This document shows positions 51,533 through 58,519 of a stretch of DNA of 58,519 nucleotides, one piece after another (positions within the stretch are counted from its first letter, which is position 1; each line of letters begins with the position of its first letter). Origin of the DNA: Pseudonocardia sp. (lineage in GTDB: Bacteria > Actinomycetota > Actinomycetes > Mycobacteriales > Pseudonocardiaceae). Location: the NCBI RefSeq assembly GCF_029263155.1, contig NZ_JAJCYB010000069.1, positions 1 to 58,519 on the forward strand. Reading direction: 5' to 3'. The translations under genes were made by a program, and so were the position numbers. The notes below the pieces were generated by a model, which saw nothing but the letters and a program-made list of their open reading frames with translations, did no database searches and was not told the DNA's origin.

Positions 51533-52626
51533 TGCTCGACGACACCCTGCTCGCCGACCCGCGGGCGCTGGCGGCGCGAGACACCGGCGGCGTGCTGCGC
51601 TCCGCGGCCACCGCGGGTGCGCAGGTGCGCTCGGCGGCCCACGGCGCGGTCGAGGCGGGCGTGGCCGACCTCTCGGGCCTGCGGCCGCGCGCGCTGGTGC
51701 TGTTGCGCAGGCCGGGGTCGTCCGGATCGGCGGCGGGCCTGCTCACCGCCCTGCTCGGGGTGACGTGCCCGGTGCCGGTCGTCGTGGTCGACGCCGCCCC
51801 GGGCTGGATCGGCCCGCTCGACGTGGTCGTCGCCCACACCGACGACGGCACCGACGCCGAGCTGGCCGACTCCGTCGCGCGCGCCGTGCGCCGGGGTGCG
51901 GAGGTCGTGCTCTCCGCACCCGCCGAGGGTCCGGTCGGGGCGGCGGGAGCGGGCCGCGCTCGGCTGGTGGAGCCGCGGATCCCGGTGCCGCCGGGGCTGG
52001 ATCTGCCGCGTGCACTGACCGTCGGCCTCTCCGTGCTGCGCGCGCTCGGCCTGCTCGGTGCGCCCCTGGACCCCGGCATGGACGTGCTGGCCGACCTGCT
52101 CGACATCGAGGCCGAGCGCAACCAGCCCGGCCACGAGCCGTTCATGAACCCGGCCAAGTCGCTGGCGCTGCGCCTGGCCGAGCACACCCCGCTGCTGTGG
52201 GGGGCCGACGAGCTGGCGTCCGCCGTGGCCGGGCACGCCGCGTCGTCGCTGGCCACCCACGCGGGGGTCGTGGCCCACGCCGCCGACGTCGCGCAGGGCG
52301 TCACGGCCACCGGCCTGATGCGGGCGTTGGCCGGGGCGGGAGCGGCCCGCGACGTGTTCCACGACCCGTTCGACGACCCGGCCCCCGGCAGCGAACCGCT
52401 GCCGCCGCGCCTGGTGCTGCTGGCCACCGGGGAGGACGACCCGGGCCAGGTCGTGCTGCGGCGCACCGGCGCCACCCTGCCCGACGCCGACGTGGTGCAC
52501 CCGGTGGACGAGGTGGCCCGTGGCGCCCCGCACGCCGCGCTGCTCCGAGCGGTACTGCTGGCGTCGCGGCTCGACGTGGCAGCGGTATACCTGGGACTGG
52601 CCACCCGCACCACCGAACCGGCCTGA
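51532..52626 (+). CDS. SIS-domain protein (TobH-like / phosphosugar isomerase-like)
   Basis: The 364-aa protein has a SIS-like fold: RPRALVLLRRPGSSGSAAGLLTALL, IGPLDVVVAHTDDGTDAELADSVARAVRRGAEVVLSAPAEGP, and a C-terminal MRALAGAGAARDVFHDPFDDP region. It corresponds to Rv3256c, between phosphomannomutase and manA, where a role in mannose-phosphate metabolism is often assumed but unproven. The GTG shares one base with the preceding stop, so translation is coupled. It lacks clear isomerase catalytic residues. Confidence 0.8.
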   Translation: MLDDTLLADPRALAARDTGGVLRSAATAGAQVRSAAHGAVEAGVADLSGLRPRALVLLRRPGSSGSAAGLLTALLGVTCPVPVVVVDAAPGWIGPLDVVVAHTDDGTDAELADSVARAVRRGAEVVLSAPAEGPVGAAGAGRARLVEPRIPVPPGLDLPRALTVGLSVLRALGLLGAPLDPGMDVLADLLDIEAERNQPGHEPFMNPAKSLALRLAEHTPLLWGADELASAVAGHAASSLATHAGVVAHAADVAQGVTATGLMRALAGAGAARDVFHDPFDDPAPGSEPLPPRLVLLATGEDDPGQVVLRRTGATLPDADVVHPVDEVARGAPHAALLRAVLLASRLDVAAVYLGLATRTTEPA

Positions 52627-52661
52627 GACCCGCCCGACGACCGAGGAGCACGCAAAGCACC

Positions 52662-53888
52662 GTGGAGCTGCTGGAGAACCCCGTGCGGCCGTACTCGTGG
52701 GGCTCGCGGACCGTGATCGCGGAACTGCTGGGCCAGGAGGTCCCCTCCGCGCACCCGCAGGCCGAGCTGTGGTTCGGCGCGCACCCCGGCGACCCGTCGC
52801 ATCTGCTCCACACCGACGGCACCCGCACCTCGTTGCTCGACGCGATCGCCACCGACCCGGCGGCGCAGCTCGGGGTCGCCCGCGCTGCGCGCTGGGAGGG
52901 TCGCCTGCCGTTCCTGCTCAAGGTGCTGGCCGCCGACGAGCCGCTGTCGCTGCAGGCCCACCCCAGCGCGGTGCAGGCGGCGGAGGGCTACGCGCGCGAG
53001 GAGGCCGCCGGCATCGGCCGTGACGCTCCCGAGCGCAACTATCGCGACCCGAACCACAAGCCCGAGGTGGTCTGCGCGCTCACCGACTTCCACGCGCTCG
53101 TGGGCTTCCGCGAGCCGACGGCCTCGGTGGCGCTGCTGCGCGCGCTCGACGTCCCGGCGCTGGCCGGGCACACCGAGCTGCTGGCCGGGCAGCCGGACGC
53201 GGGCGGCCTGCGCGCGCTGTTCACCACCTGGATCACCCTGCCGCAGTCGGTGCTCGACACCCTGCTGCCCGCGTTGCAGGAGGGCTGCGTGCGGCTGGCC
53301 GGGCAGTCGCAGGAGTTCCACCTCGAGGCCCGCACGGTGCTGGAGCTCTCCGAGCGCTACCCCGGCGATGCGGGCGTGCTGGCCGCGCTGCTGCTGCAGC
53401 GGGTCACCCTGGCGCCGGGCGAGGCGCTGTACCTGCCCGCGGGCAACCTCCACGCGTACCTGTCCGGCGCCGCGGTCGAGCTGATGGCCAACTCCGACAA
53501 CGTGCTGCGCGGCGGCCTCACCCCCAAGCACGTCGACGTCCCGGAGCTGCTGAAGGTGCTCGACTTCACGGCCGCGACGGCCCCGGTGCTGCGGGGCACG
53601 CCGGCGGGGGGCTGGCTGCGCTACGACACCCCGGCCGAGGAGTTCCGGCTGCGACGCCGCGAGGCCGGTCCCGAGGCGGGTGAGGTCCCGGTGCCCGGGA
53701 GCGGGCCGCGGATCCTGGTCTGCACGCAGGGGGCGGCGGGCGTCCGCTCGGCGGGCGGCGAGCTGGAGATCAAGCGCGGGTCGTCGGTGTGGCTGGGTGC
53801 GGGAGAGACCGGGGTGACGGTCGCGGCCCGCGCGGAGGGCACCCAGCTCTTCCTCGCGGGCGACGGCCTGCAGGACGCGCGCGGCTGA
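52662..53888 (+). CDS. manA: mannose-6-phosphate isomerase (type I)
   Basis: The 408-aa cupin enzyme shows the type I PMI motifs PYSWGSRTVIAELLG, AELWFGAHP, LSLQAHPS (zinc ligands Gln/His), NHKPEVVCALTDF (Glu) and YLPAGNLHAYLSG (His). It converts Fru-6-P to Man-6-P, the first step toward GDP-mannose. GAGGAG lies upstream of the GTG. Its 3' end overlaps the O-antigen-ligase-like gene tail-to-tail by 119 bp, so part of the C-terminal coding is antisense to it. Ortholog of Rv3255c. Confidence 0.93.
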   Translation: MELLENPVRPYSWGSRTVIAELLGQEVPSAHPQAELWFGAHPGDPSHLLHTDGTRTSLLDAIATDPAAQLGVARAARWEGRLPFLLKVLAADEPLSLQAHPSAVQAAEGYAREEAAGIGRDAPERNYRDPNHKPEVVCALTDFHALVGFREPTASVALLRALDVPALAGHTELLAGQPDAGGLRALFTTWITLPQSVLDTLLPALQEGCVRLAGQSQEFHLEARTVLELSERYPGDAGVLAALLLQRVTLAPGEALYLPAGNLHAYLSGAAVELMANSDNVLRGGLTPKHVDVPELLKVLDFTAATAPVLRGTPAGGWLRYDTPAEEFRLRRREAGPEAGEVPVPGSGPRILVCTQGAAGVRSAGGELEIKRGSSVWLGAGETGVTVAARAEGTQLFLAGDGLQDARG

Positions 53889-55308
53889 GCCGCTCGTCCG
53901 CGGCGAGCAGCCCCAGCACCGCCCAGAGCGCGATCGAGAGCCGGATCGCGTTGGCGGGATGGTCGGCCAGGCTCATCACGGCGAACCCGGCCAGCCCCGC
54001 GCCCGCCGCGACCGCCGCCACCGATCCCCGACGGGACCCGCGCACGGCCAGCACCGCCGCCACACCGGTGAGCACCAGCGCGGCCACCAGCCCGGGCAGG
54101 CCGGCCTCGACCGCCCAGTGGAGCCACAGGTTGTGCGCGTGGGCGAAGGCCTCCTCGCCCGGGATCGCCGCGTCCAGCAGCGGCCCCGCCCGGCCGGGGC
54201 CGACGCCGAACGGGGCGTCGGCGACGAGCCGTGCGGCCGCCGCCCACACCTCGCCGCGCACGCCGAACCGCCCGCCCGTCACGGCGGCGGCGATCCCCGC
54301 CACCGCACCCGCGGCCGCGGCGGCGAGCAGCAGCCGGGTGCGGGTCGGCCTGCGCAGCACGACGAACGCCGCGACACCCGCCAGAGCCGCGACCACGCCG
54401 CCGCGCGAGGCCGTCAGCAGCACCGCCGCGTAGCCGACGACGACCAGCGCCACCCCGACCAGCCGTGACGTCCGGTCGGCCAGCGCGGCCGCCCCGGTCG
54501 CGGCCACCGGCAGCAGCAGCACCAGGAACGCGGCCAAGAGGTTCGGGTTGCTGAACGGGCCGGTCGCACGGATCAGCTCCGCGCCCGTGCACAGGTCGGC
54601 CGAGCCGTCCAGGGCTCCGCGGCAGAAGCCGGTGGGAGTGCCGTTCGCGACCTGCTGCGCGGCGCCGGCGCCGGCCGCCGCGACGGCGACCAGCACCAGC
54701 AGCGACACCGCGGGCCAGGAGTCCGGCAGGGCACGCCGCACCCCGGCGGCGAGGTAGCACACGCCGACGGCGGTGAGCAGGCCGCGCCACGGCGCCCACG
54801 GCTGCCCGGCCAGGGCGGTCGCCGCGGCCGCGACGACCAGCAGGAGTACGACGGGCACGTCCAGCGGGGTCCGCGGCCACCGGCCGCGGGCCGTCACCGC
54901 CGCGACCAGCCCGACGAGCAGCACGAGGCGCAGCGGGGTGAGCACACCCAGCACCGGGTCGTCGGGCAGCAGGTCGGCGGTGGACTCCAGCAGTGCGGCG
55001 CCGAGGCACAGCAGCGCCGCACCGCCGGCGATGCCGGCCCGGCGTGCCCCCCGGTGGGGACCGGGGACGGCGCCCCCGTCGAGGGACCGGGGCCCCCGAC
55101 CCCGCGCCGCGTGCCGGGTGTCTCCGGCCGGGCCGTCTGTTCGGCTCCACCGTGCCTGCGGGGGCTCGACCTCGGACCGGGCCGTGGGCGGGGCCCCGCG
55201 CGCGACCGAGCGCAGGGGCGCGGTCGGGAGGGGCGTGGTCAGGGGCTCGTCGGAGGTCGGCGCGGCCACGGATGCCAGTGAGGCGCACCCGCGTGTACGG
55301 CGGCCCAC
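53770..55308 (-). CDS. O-antigen ligase-like membrane protein (Wzy_C)
   Basis: The 512-aa protein has about 10-12 membrane helices and the ligase segments TGPFSNPNLLAAFLVLLLPV and AHAHNLWLHWAVEAGLPGLVAAL, typical of Wzy_C. Such proteins transfer lipid-linked glycans. The N-terminal 80 residues are low-complexity and the start (GTG 55308, or GTG 55269) is uncertain. The last 39 codons are antisense to manA; the Arg/Pro-rich tail they encode is not family sequence and may be non-essential. It is divergent from arsR. Confidence 0.78.
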   Translation of the reverse strand: MGRRTRGCASLASVAAPTSDEPLTTPLPTAPLRSVARGAPPTARSEVEPPQARWSRTDGPAGDTRHAARGRGPRSLDGGAVPGPHRGARRAGIAGGAALLCLGAALLESTADLLPDDPVLGVLTPLRLVLLVGLVAAVTARGRWPRTPLDVPVVLLLVVAAAATALAGQPWAPWRGLLTAVGVCYLAAGVRRALPDSWPAVSLLVLVAVAAAGAGAAQQVANGTPTGFCRGALDGSADLCTGAELIRATGPFSNPNLLAAFLVLLLPVAATGAAALADRTSRLVGVALVVVGYAAVLLTASRGGVVAALAGVAAFVVLRRPTRTRLLLAAAAAGAVAGIAAAVTGGRFGVRGEVWAAAARLVADAPFGVGPGRAGPLLDAAIPGEEAFAHAHNLWLHWAVEAGLPGLVAALVLTGVAAVLAVRGSRRGSVAAVAAGAGLAGFAVMSLADHPANAIRLSIALWAVLGLLAADERLSRARPAGRRPRGRAGCPPRGPRPSPRSLPHPATPTTRA

Positions 55309-55371
55309 GGGTCGGTGACGGGCAGGAGCTGATCGTGTGACGGTCCCCGTGCGCGGGCCTGTCTCATGCCG

Positions 55372-55400
55372 TTGCGGTTATATAGCCCTATTGGTATGTT
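55372..55400 (+). promoter_or_regulatory. arsR promoter with central palindrome
   Basis: TTGCGG (55372-55377), 17 bp, TATGTT (55395-55400): a near-consensus promoter whose start point would be the GTG at 55407. ATAGCCCTAT (55382-55391), a perfect palindrome, fills the middle of the spacer and is the natural site for ArsR self-repression. Confidence 0.65.
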
Positions 55401-55406
55401 GCTCCG

Positions 55407-55757
55407 GTGACGTTCGAGGTGCTCGCCGAGCCGGTCCGCCGGCGCATCCTGGACCTGCTCCGGGAGCGCCCGCGGCTCGTCGGCGAGCTCACCGCGGAGC
55501 TCGGCCTGAGCCAGCCCGGCACCTCCAAGCACCTGCGGGTGCTGCGCGACGCCGGGCTGGTCCGCGTCCGCGTCGAGGCGCAGCGCCGCCGGTACGAGCT
55601 GGAGCCGGGTCCCCTGGCCGAGATCGACGCGTGGCTCGCGCCCTACCGCTGGATGTGGGCCGACCGGCTCGACGCCCTCGAACGTCGCCTCGACGCCGCA
55701 GACCCGAGTGCCGCAGACCTGAACGACGCATACCGAGACGAGGAGGGTTCACCGTGA
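55407..55757 (+). CDS. ArsR-family winged-helix regulator
   Basis: The 116-aa protein has the ArsR HTH: LAEPVRRRILDLLRERPRLVGELTAELGLSQPGTSKHLRVLRDAGLVRVRVEAQRRRYEL, with WLAPYRWMWADRLDALERRLD after it, the form that pairs with SRPBCC genes. It lacks metal-binding cysteines, so it probably senses a different signal. The GTG is leaderless (see the promoter at 55372). Its stop overlaps the SRPBCC gene by 4 nt (GTGA). Confidence 0.9.
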   Translation: MTFEVLAEPVRRRILDLLRERPRLVGELTAELGLSQPGTSKHLRVLRDAGLVRVRVEAQRRRYELEPGPLAEIDAWLAPYRWMWADRLDALERRLDAADPSAADLNDAYRDEEGSP

Positions 55758-56584
55758 CCCAGTCCCTGACCACCGCCGACGGGCGTTGCGTGCTCCGGAT
55801 GGAGCGCCGCCTGCGACAGGCGCCCGCGCGGGTGTGGCCCGCGCTGGTCGAGCCGGCCCGGCTGGCCGACTGGTTCCCCTCGGAGGTCGCGATCGAGCTG
55901 CGGCCCGGCGGCACCGTCACCTACGGGGACGGCACCCGCCCCGGTGTCGTCACCGACCTCGACCCGCCCCGCCTGATCGCCTACACCTGGGACACCGACC
56001 ACCTGCGCTGGGAGCTGTCCGCCGACGGCGACGGCAGCCTCCTGACGCTCACGCACACCTTCGACGACCGGGCCGGGGCCGCGAGCTTCGCAGCCGGCTG
56101 GCACACCTGCGTGGTGGCGCTCGGTCTCGCGCTCGACGGCTCTCCGGGCGCGGATCCGGAGGTGGACCACCGGGCCCTGCACGAGCAGCTGCTCGCCGAG
56201 CTGGGCCTGCTCGACGTCACGACCACGGAGTCGGCGAGTGGATGGGAGATCCGCCTCGAGCGGCAGCTGATCCACCCCGCGGACGTCGTCTGGACGGCGC
56301 TGGCCCCCGGCGAGCCGGGCGTCGGGGACCCGGCGCCGCCGGTGTGGCCGGGCGCCGGTGCCGTCACCGCGGTCCGGGCTCCGGAGCTGCTCGAACACGA
56401 CGTCGCGTCCGGCGGCCGGGTGCGCTGGGAGCTCGGACCGGGCACCGGCCACGGCGCGCGACTGGTGCTGGTCCGCACCGCCCCGGACAGCACCCGTCCG
56501 GAGGACCCGCGGCCCCAGGTGGCGGCGCTGCTGGCCACGCTCCCCGACCCGGCCGCGACGAGTGGGACTCCCGTACGGACCTAG
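55754..56584 (+). CDS. tandem SRPBCC (AHSA1-like) protein
   Basis: The 276-aa protein holds two SRPBCC/START-like domains. The first (about 12-150) has MERRLRQAPARVWPALVEPARLADWFPSEVAIELRPGGTVTYGDG. The second (about 165-270) restarts with WEIRLERQLIHPADVVWTALAPGEPG. ArsR-SRPBCC pairs are common in actinobacteria; the SRPBCC member binds a small hydrophobic ligand. It is translationally coupled to arsR. The TAG stop lies in the loop of a bidirectional terminator and overlaps the desaturase stop on the complementary strand. Confidence 0.87.
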   Translation: MTQSLTTADGRCVLRMERRLRQAPARVWPALVEPARLADWFPSEVAIELRPGGTVTYGDGTRPGVVTDLDPPRLIAYTWDTDHLRWELSADGDGSLLTLTHTFDDRAGAASFAAGWHTCVVALGLALDGSPGADPEVDHRALHEQLLAELGLLDVTTTESASGWEIRLERQLIHPADVVWTALAPGEPGVGDPAPPVWPGAGAVTAVRAPELLEHDVASGGRVRWELGPGTGHGARLVLVRTAPDSTRPEDPRPQVAALLATLPDPAATSGTPVRT

Positions 56585-56600
56585 GCGACGGGAGTCCCAC
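56562..56600. terminator. bidirectional terminator with shared CTAG in its loop
   Basis: GTGGGACTCCCGT (56562-56574) pairs perfectly with ACGGGAGTCCCAC (56588-56600) around a 13-nt loop. The stem overlaps the last codons of both convergent genes. The CTAG at 56581-56584 provides TAG for the plus-strand SRPBCC gene and TAG for the minus-strand desaturase. Confidence 0.8.
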
Positions 56601-57519
56601 CCGTCGCTTCCCGGGCGCGCAGCCGCGCCAGCCGCGCGGTCGTGGGCCAGCGGACGTCGCGGGCCCAGCCGAGCCGCTCGAACAGCCAGATCAGCCGGGC
56701 GGACATGTCGACCTGTCCGCGCCCGACGCCGTGTCGCGCACAGGTCGGGTCGGCGTGGTGCAGGTTGTGCCAGGACTCGCCCATGCTCAGCACGGCCAGC
56801 GGCCACACGTTGGCCGAGCGGTCACGCGCCGCCCAGGGCCGGTCGCCGATCATGTGGCAGATCGAGTTGATCGGCCACGTGACGTGGTGCAGCACCGCCA
56901 CGCGCACCAGCCCGGCCCAGAACAGCGCGGTGGCCGCCCCCCACAGCGACATCGTGGCCAGGCCCCCGGCCAGCGCCGGGAGGAGCAGCCCGGCGGCGGT
57001 CCACCACCCGACCTGGGCGCTGATCCGGGCGACGTCGGCGTCGGCGATCAGGTCGGGCACGAACCGCGGCGCGTTGGTCTTGCGCCGGTCGAACAGCCAC
57101 CCGGTGTGGGCGTGCACGAAGCCGCGGGCCAGCCCGCGGACGCTGTGGCCGTGCAGCCAGGGGGAGTGCGGGTCGCCCTCGGCGTCGGAGAAGGCGTGGT
57201 GGCGGCGGTGGTCGGCGGCCCAGCCGATGACGTCGCCCTGCAGCGCGAGGCTGCCCGCCACGGCCAGCGAGATCCGCAGCGGACGGGCCGCGGTGAACGA
57301 GCGGTGGGTGAACAGCCGGTGGAACCCGACGGTCACCCCCAGCCCGCTGAGGAGGTACAGCCCGACCGCCAGCCCGGCGTCGAGCCAGCTCAGCCCCCAC
57401 CCCCACGCCAGCGGCACGGCCGCGGCGAGGGCCAGGAACGGGACGACGACGAACAGCCCGACGACGACGTGCTCGGCGCCGGGGCGGTGGCCATCGAGGA
57501 TCGGCGGCAGCGGGGCCAC
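56581..57519 (-). CDS. acyl-CoA/fatty acid desaturase
   Basis: The 312-aa membrane enzyme has the three histidine boxes of delta-9-type desaturases: HRLFTH (67-72), HRRHH (104-108) and HNLHH (251-255), with four hydrophobic stretches between. A di-iron centre bound by these His introduces a double bond into acyl chains. The GTG at 57519 has GAAGGAG upstream; the frame continues to 58191 only as an antisense extension over the kinase gene. Substrate form (acyl-CoA or phospholipid) is unknown. Confidence 0.9.
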   Translation of the reverse strand: MAPLPPILDGHRPGAEHVVVGLFVVVPFLALAAAVPLAWGWGLSWLDAGLAVGLYLLSGLGVTVGFHRLFTHRSFTAARPLRISLAVAGSLALQGDVIGWAADHRRHHAFSDAEGDPHSPWLHGHSVRGLARGFVHAHTGWLFDRRKTNAPRFVPDLIADADVARISAQVGWWTAAGLLLPALAGGLATMSLWGAATALFWAGLVRVAVLHHVTWPINSICHMIGDRPWAARDRSANVWPLAVLSMGESWHNLHHADPTCARHGVGRGQVDMSARLIWLFERLGWARDVRWPTTARLARLRAREATGGTPVA

Positions 57520-57707
57520 GTCGGCTCCTTCGTGGGATGTCGGAACGGACGCGGGGACCCGGCGCAGTGGGCTCGACGGTACGCGGCCACGGGCCCGAAC
57601 GGGACGAGGCGGGTGGACGGGATGTCCGGGGCGAAACGTGTGGCTCACCGCGGCGGCAAGCGGGGCGTGCGCGGTCCGGACGCGCCGGTGTGGGTGCCTC
57701 GCGCCGG

Positions 57708-58265
57708 TCAGGGTGCCGGGGCGGTGCCGTCGACGATGACGTCCGCCCGCGCGCGGGTGCCCTCCGCGGCGAAGAGGACGTCCTCCTGCGCGGCCCAGCG
57801 CTCCCAGTGCGGCCGGTAGGCCTCCCCGTCGCGGGCGATGCCCCGCCGGAACCGCTCCGCGCGCGGCGCGTCCACCCACACCAGCAGCACGGCGTGCCCC
57901 GCGATCGGCCGCGCCCCGCTGCCCACCCCCTCGACGACGAGCAGCGGCGGACGTCCGACGTGCACGGTCCCGGCGAACCGCGACCGGTCCCAGTCCCACC
58001 GCCGGTACGCCGCGGCCCGCCCGGCGAGCAGCGGCACCACGACGCCGGCGTGCAGCAGCGGCACCGCGTCGGCGAGCCCCTCCCAGCCCGGGTAGACGTC
58101 GTCCAGGTGCAGCACCGGGGCGTCGCCGAGGGCCGCGGCGAGCCGGCCCGCGAAGGTCGTCTTCCCCGCCCCGGACGGCCCGTCGACGCACACCAGGCGT
58201 GTCGCCCCGCAGCGAGGCGCGGCCGACCGGATGCGTGCGGCCAGGTCCGCCGGCGCGACGTTCAT
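57708..58265 (-). CDS. P-loop nucleoside/uridine kinase-like protein
   Basis: The 185-aa protein has a Walker A GPSGAGKT (29-36), the lid region HLDDVYPGWEGLADA and a late VVEGVGSGARP, resembling uridine kinase or (d)NMP kinase-like proteins. The ATG at 58265 gives the family N-terminus; GTG 58310 would extend it by 15 residues. The phosphate acceptor is unknown. The 3' end is followed by a 188-bp gap to the desaturase start. Confidence 0.78.
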   Translation of the reverse strand: MNVAPADLAARIRSAAPRCGATRLVCVDGPSGAGKTTFAGRLAAALGDAPVLHLDDVYPGWEGLADAVPLLHAGVVVPLLAGRAAAYRRWDWDRSRFAGTVHVGRPPLLVVEGVGSGARPIAGHAVLLVWVDAPRAERFRRGIARDGEAYRPHWERWAAQEDVLFAAEGTRARADVIVDGTAPAP

Positions 58266-58380
58266 CCCCTCACGGTGGCACGGGCGCGCCGCAGGTGTCC
58301 GCCCGACCACCCCGACCGTCCCGCACCGGCCGGCGCAGGATCGTCCGCAGCCGGGCCGGCTCGACCCGGCGCCGGTCGCT

Positions 58381-58519
58381 GAGAGCCTGTTGGCGAACTG
58401 ATCATGCGGCCTGTCGATCCTGCTGTCGGGGTGGTGCTGGTGCGCGGTCGGTGCCCCAGCGTGGCGGGGGTGGTCCTCCGGATCGTTGGGCTACGAGTTG
58501 TCGGGTCATGATCGCGGTG
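58381..58519 (-). mobile_element. probable insertion-sequence edge and truncated ORF
   Basis: A minus-strand frame, cut by the window edge, runs 38 residues (TAIMTRQLVAQRSGG...) to TGA at 58402-58404. The sequence just outside its stop, GAGAGCCTGTTGGCGAACTG (58381-58400), looks like an IS terminal repeat. The partial peptide is too short and low-complexity to name a transposase. Confidence 0.4.

Overview
The window is high-GC actinobacterial DNA. GTG starts, 4-nt GTGA/ATGA overlaps, a WhiB protein, an F420 pathway (fbiA/fbiB) and propionyl-CoA carboxylase genes (accA3, accD5, accE) all point to the Mycobacteriales/Pseudonocardiales. Gene order from about 5 kb to 54 kb follows the Mycobacterium tuberculosis segment Rv3285 to Rv3255c as I recall it: accA3, sufE-like, sseA, maf, accE5, accD5, birA, PH-domain protein, gtrA, purK, purE, fadE25, TIGR03089, LCP/cpsA, wbbL, GDP-mannose pyrophosphorylase, fbiA/fbiB, whiB2, zincin-like, DUF3499, phosphomannomutase, TobH-like, manA. 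Pseudonocardia or a close relative is my best guess; this is inference from gene content, not a database match.

Layout. 1-5.2 kb: a 22-bp tandem array, a GGCT-fold protein, an LpdA-like flavoprotein, a TerD-vWA protein and a GNAT. 5.2-13.9 kb: acyl-CoA carboxylase genes interleaved with sulfur-transfer genes (rhodanese SseA, SufE-like). Inserted among them is a cassette of a membrane protein with a Gly/Cys tail (TIGR04222-like), a DUF692/MNIO enzyme and a DUF2063-like partner, plus a separate 70-aa membrane peptide with nearly the same Gly/Cys tail. 14-27 kb: FAD oxidoreductase, birA, HMG-CoA lyase-like, MaoC, HbpS/GlcG-like, prfC, hisN, a two-component system, gtrA, purK/purE. 27.1-34.5 kb: an accessory block between purE and fadE25, with a transposase-derived HTH protein, an exported DUF4331 protein, a TPR protein, a NicO-type metal transporter with an EF-hand, a lipoprotein, a possible 12-aa peptide and a TetR. 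34.5-54 kb: fadE25, LCP, glycosyltransferases, GDP-mannose supply, AlkA, a nucleotidyltransferase pair, F420 genes, M50 protease, whiB and the mannose genes. 54-58.5 kb: O-antigen ligase-like protein, ArsR-SRPBCC pair, desaturase, P-loop kinase and a probable insertion-sequence edge.

Working together. AccA3, AccD5, AccE and BirA form one biotin-carboxylase system. ManA, phosphomannomutase and the Man-1-P guanylyltransferase supply GDP-mannose, next to LCP and glycosyltransferase genes for the envelope. FbiA and FbiB complete F420. The most novel system is the DUF692 cassette with two Gly/Cys-tailed membrane proteins, which looks like an unusual RiPP-type modification system acting on membrane-anchored cysteines. 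A 158-167 bp terminal-inverted-repeat element occurs twice and supplies the stop codon of prfC and of the LCP gene. Many genes have a TANNNT box 6-9 nt before the start codon, which indicates leaderless transcripts.
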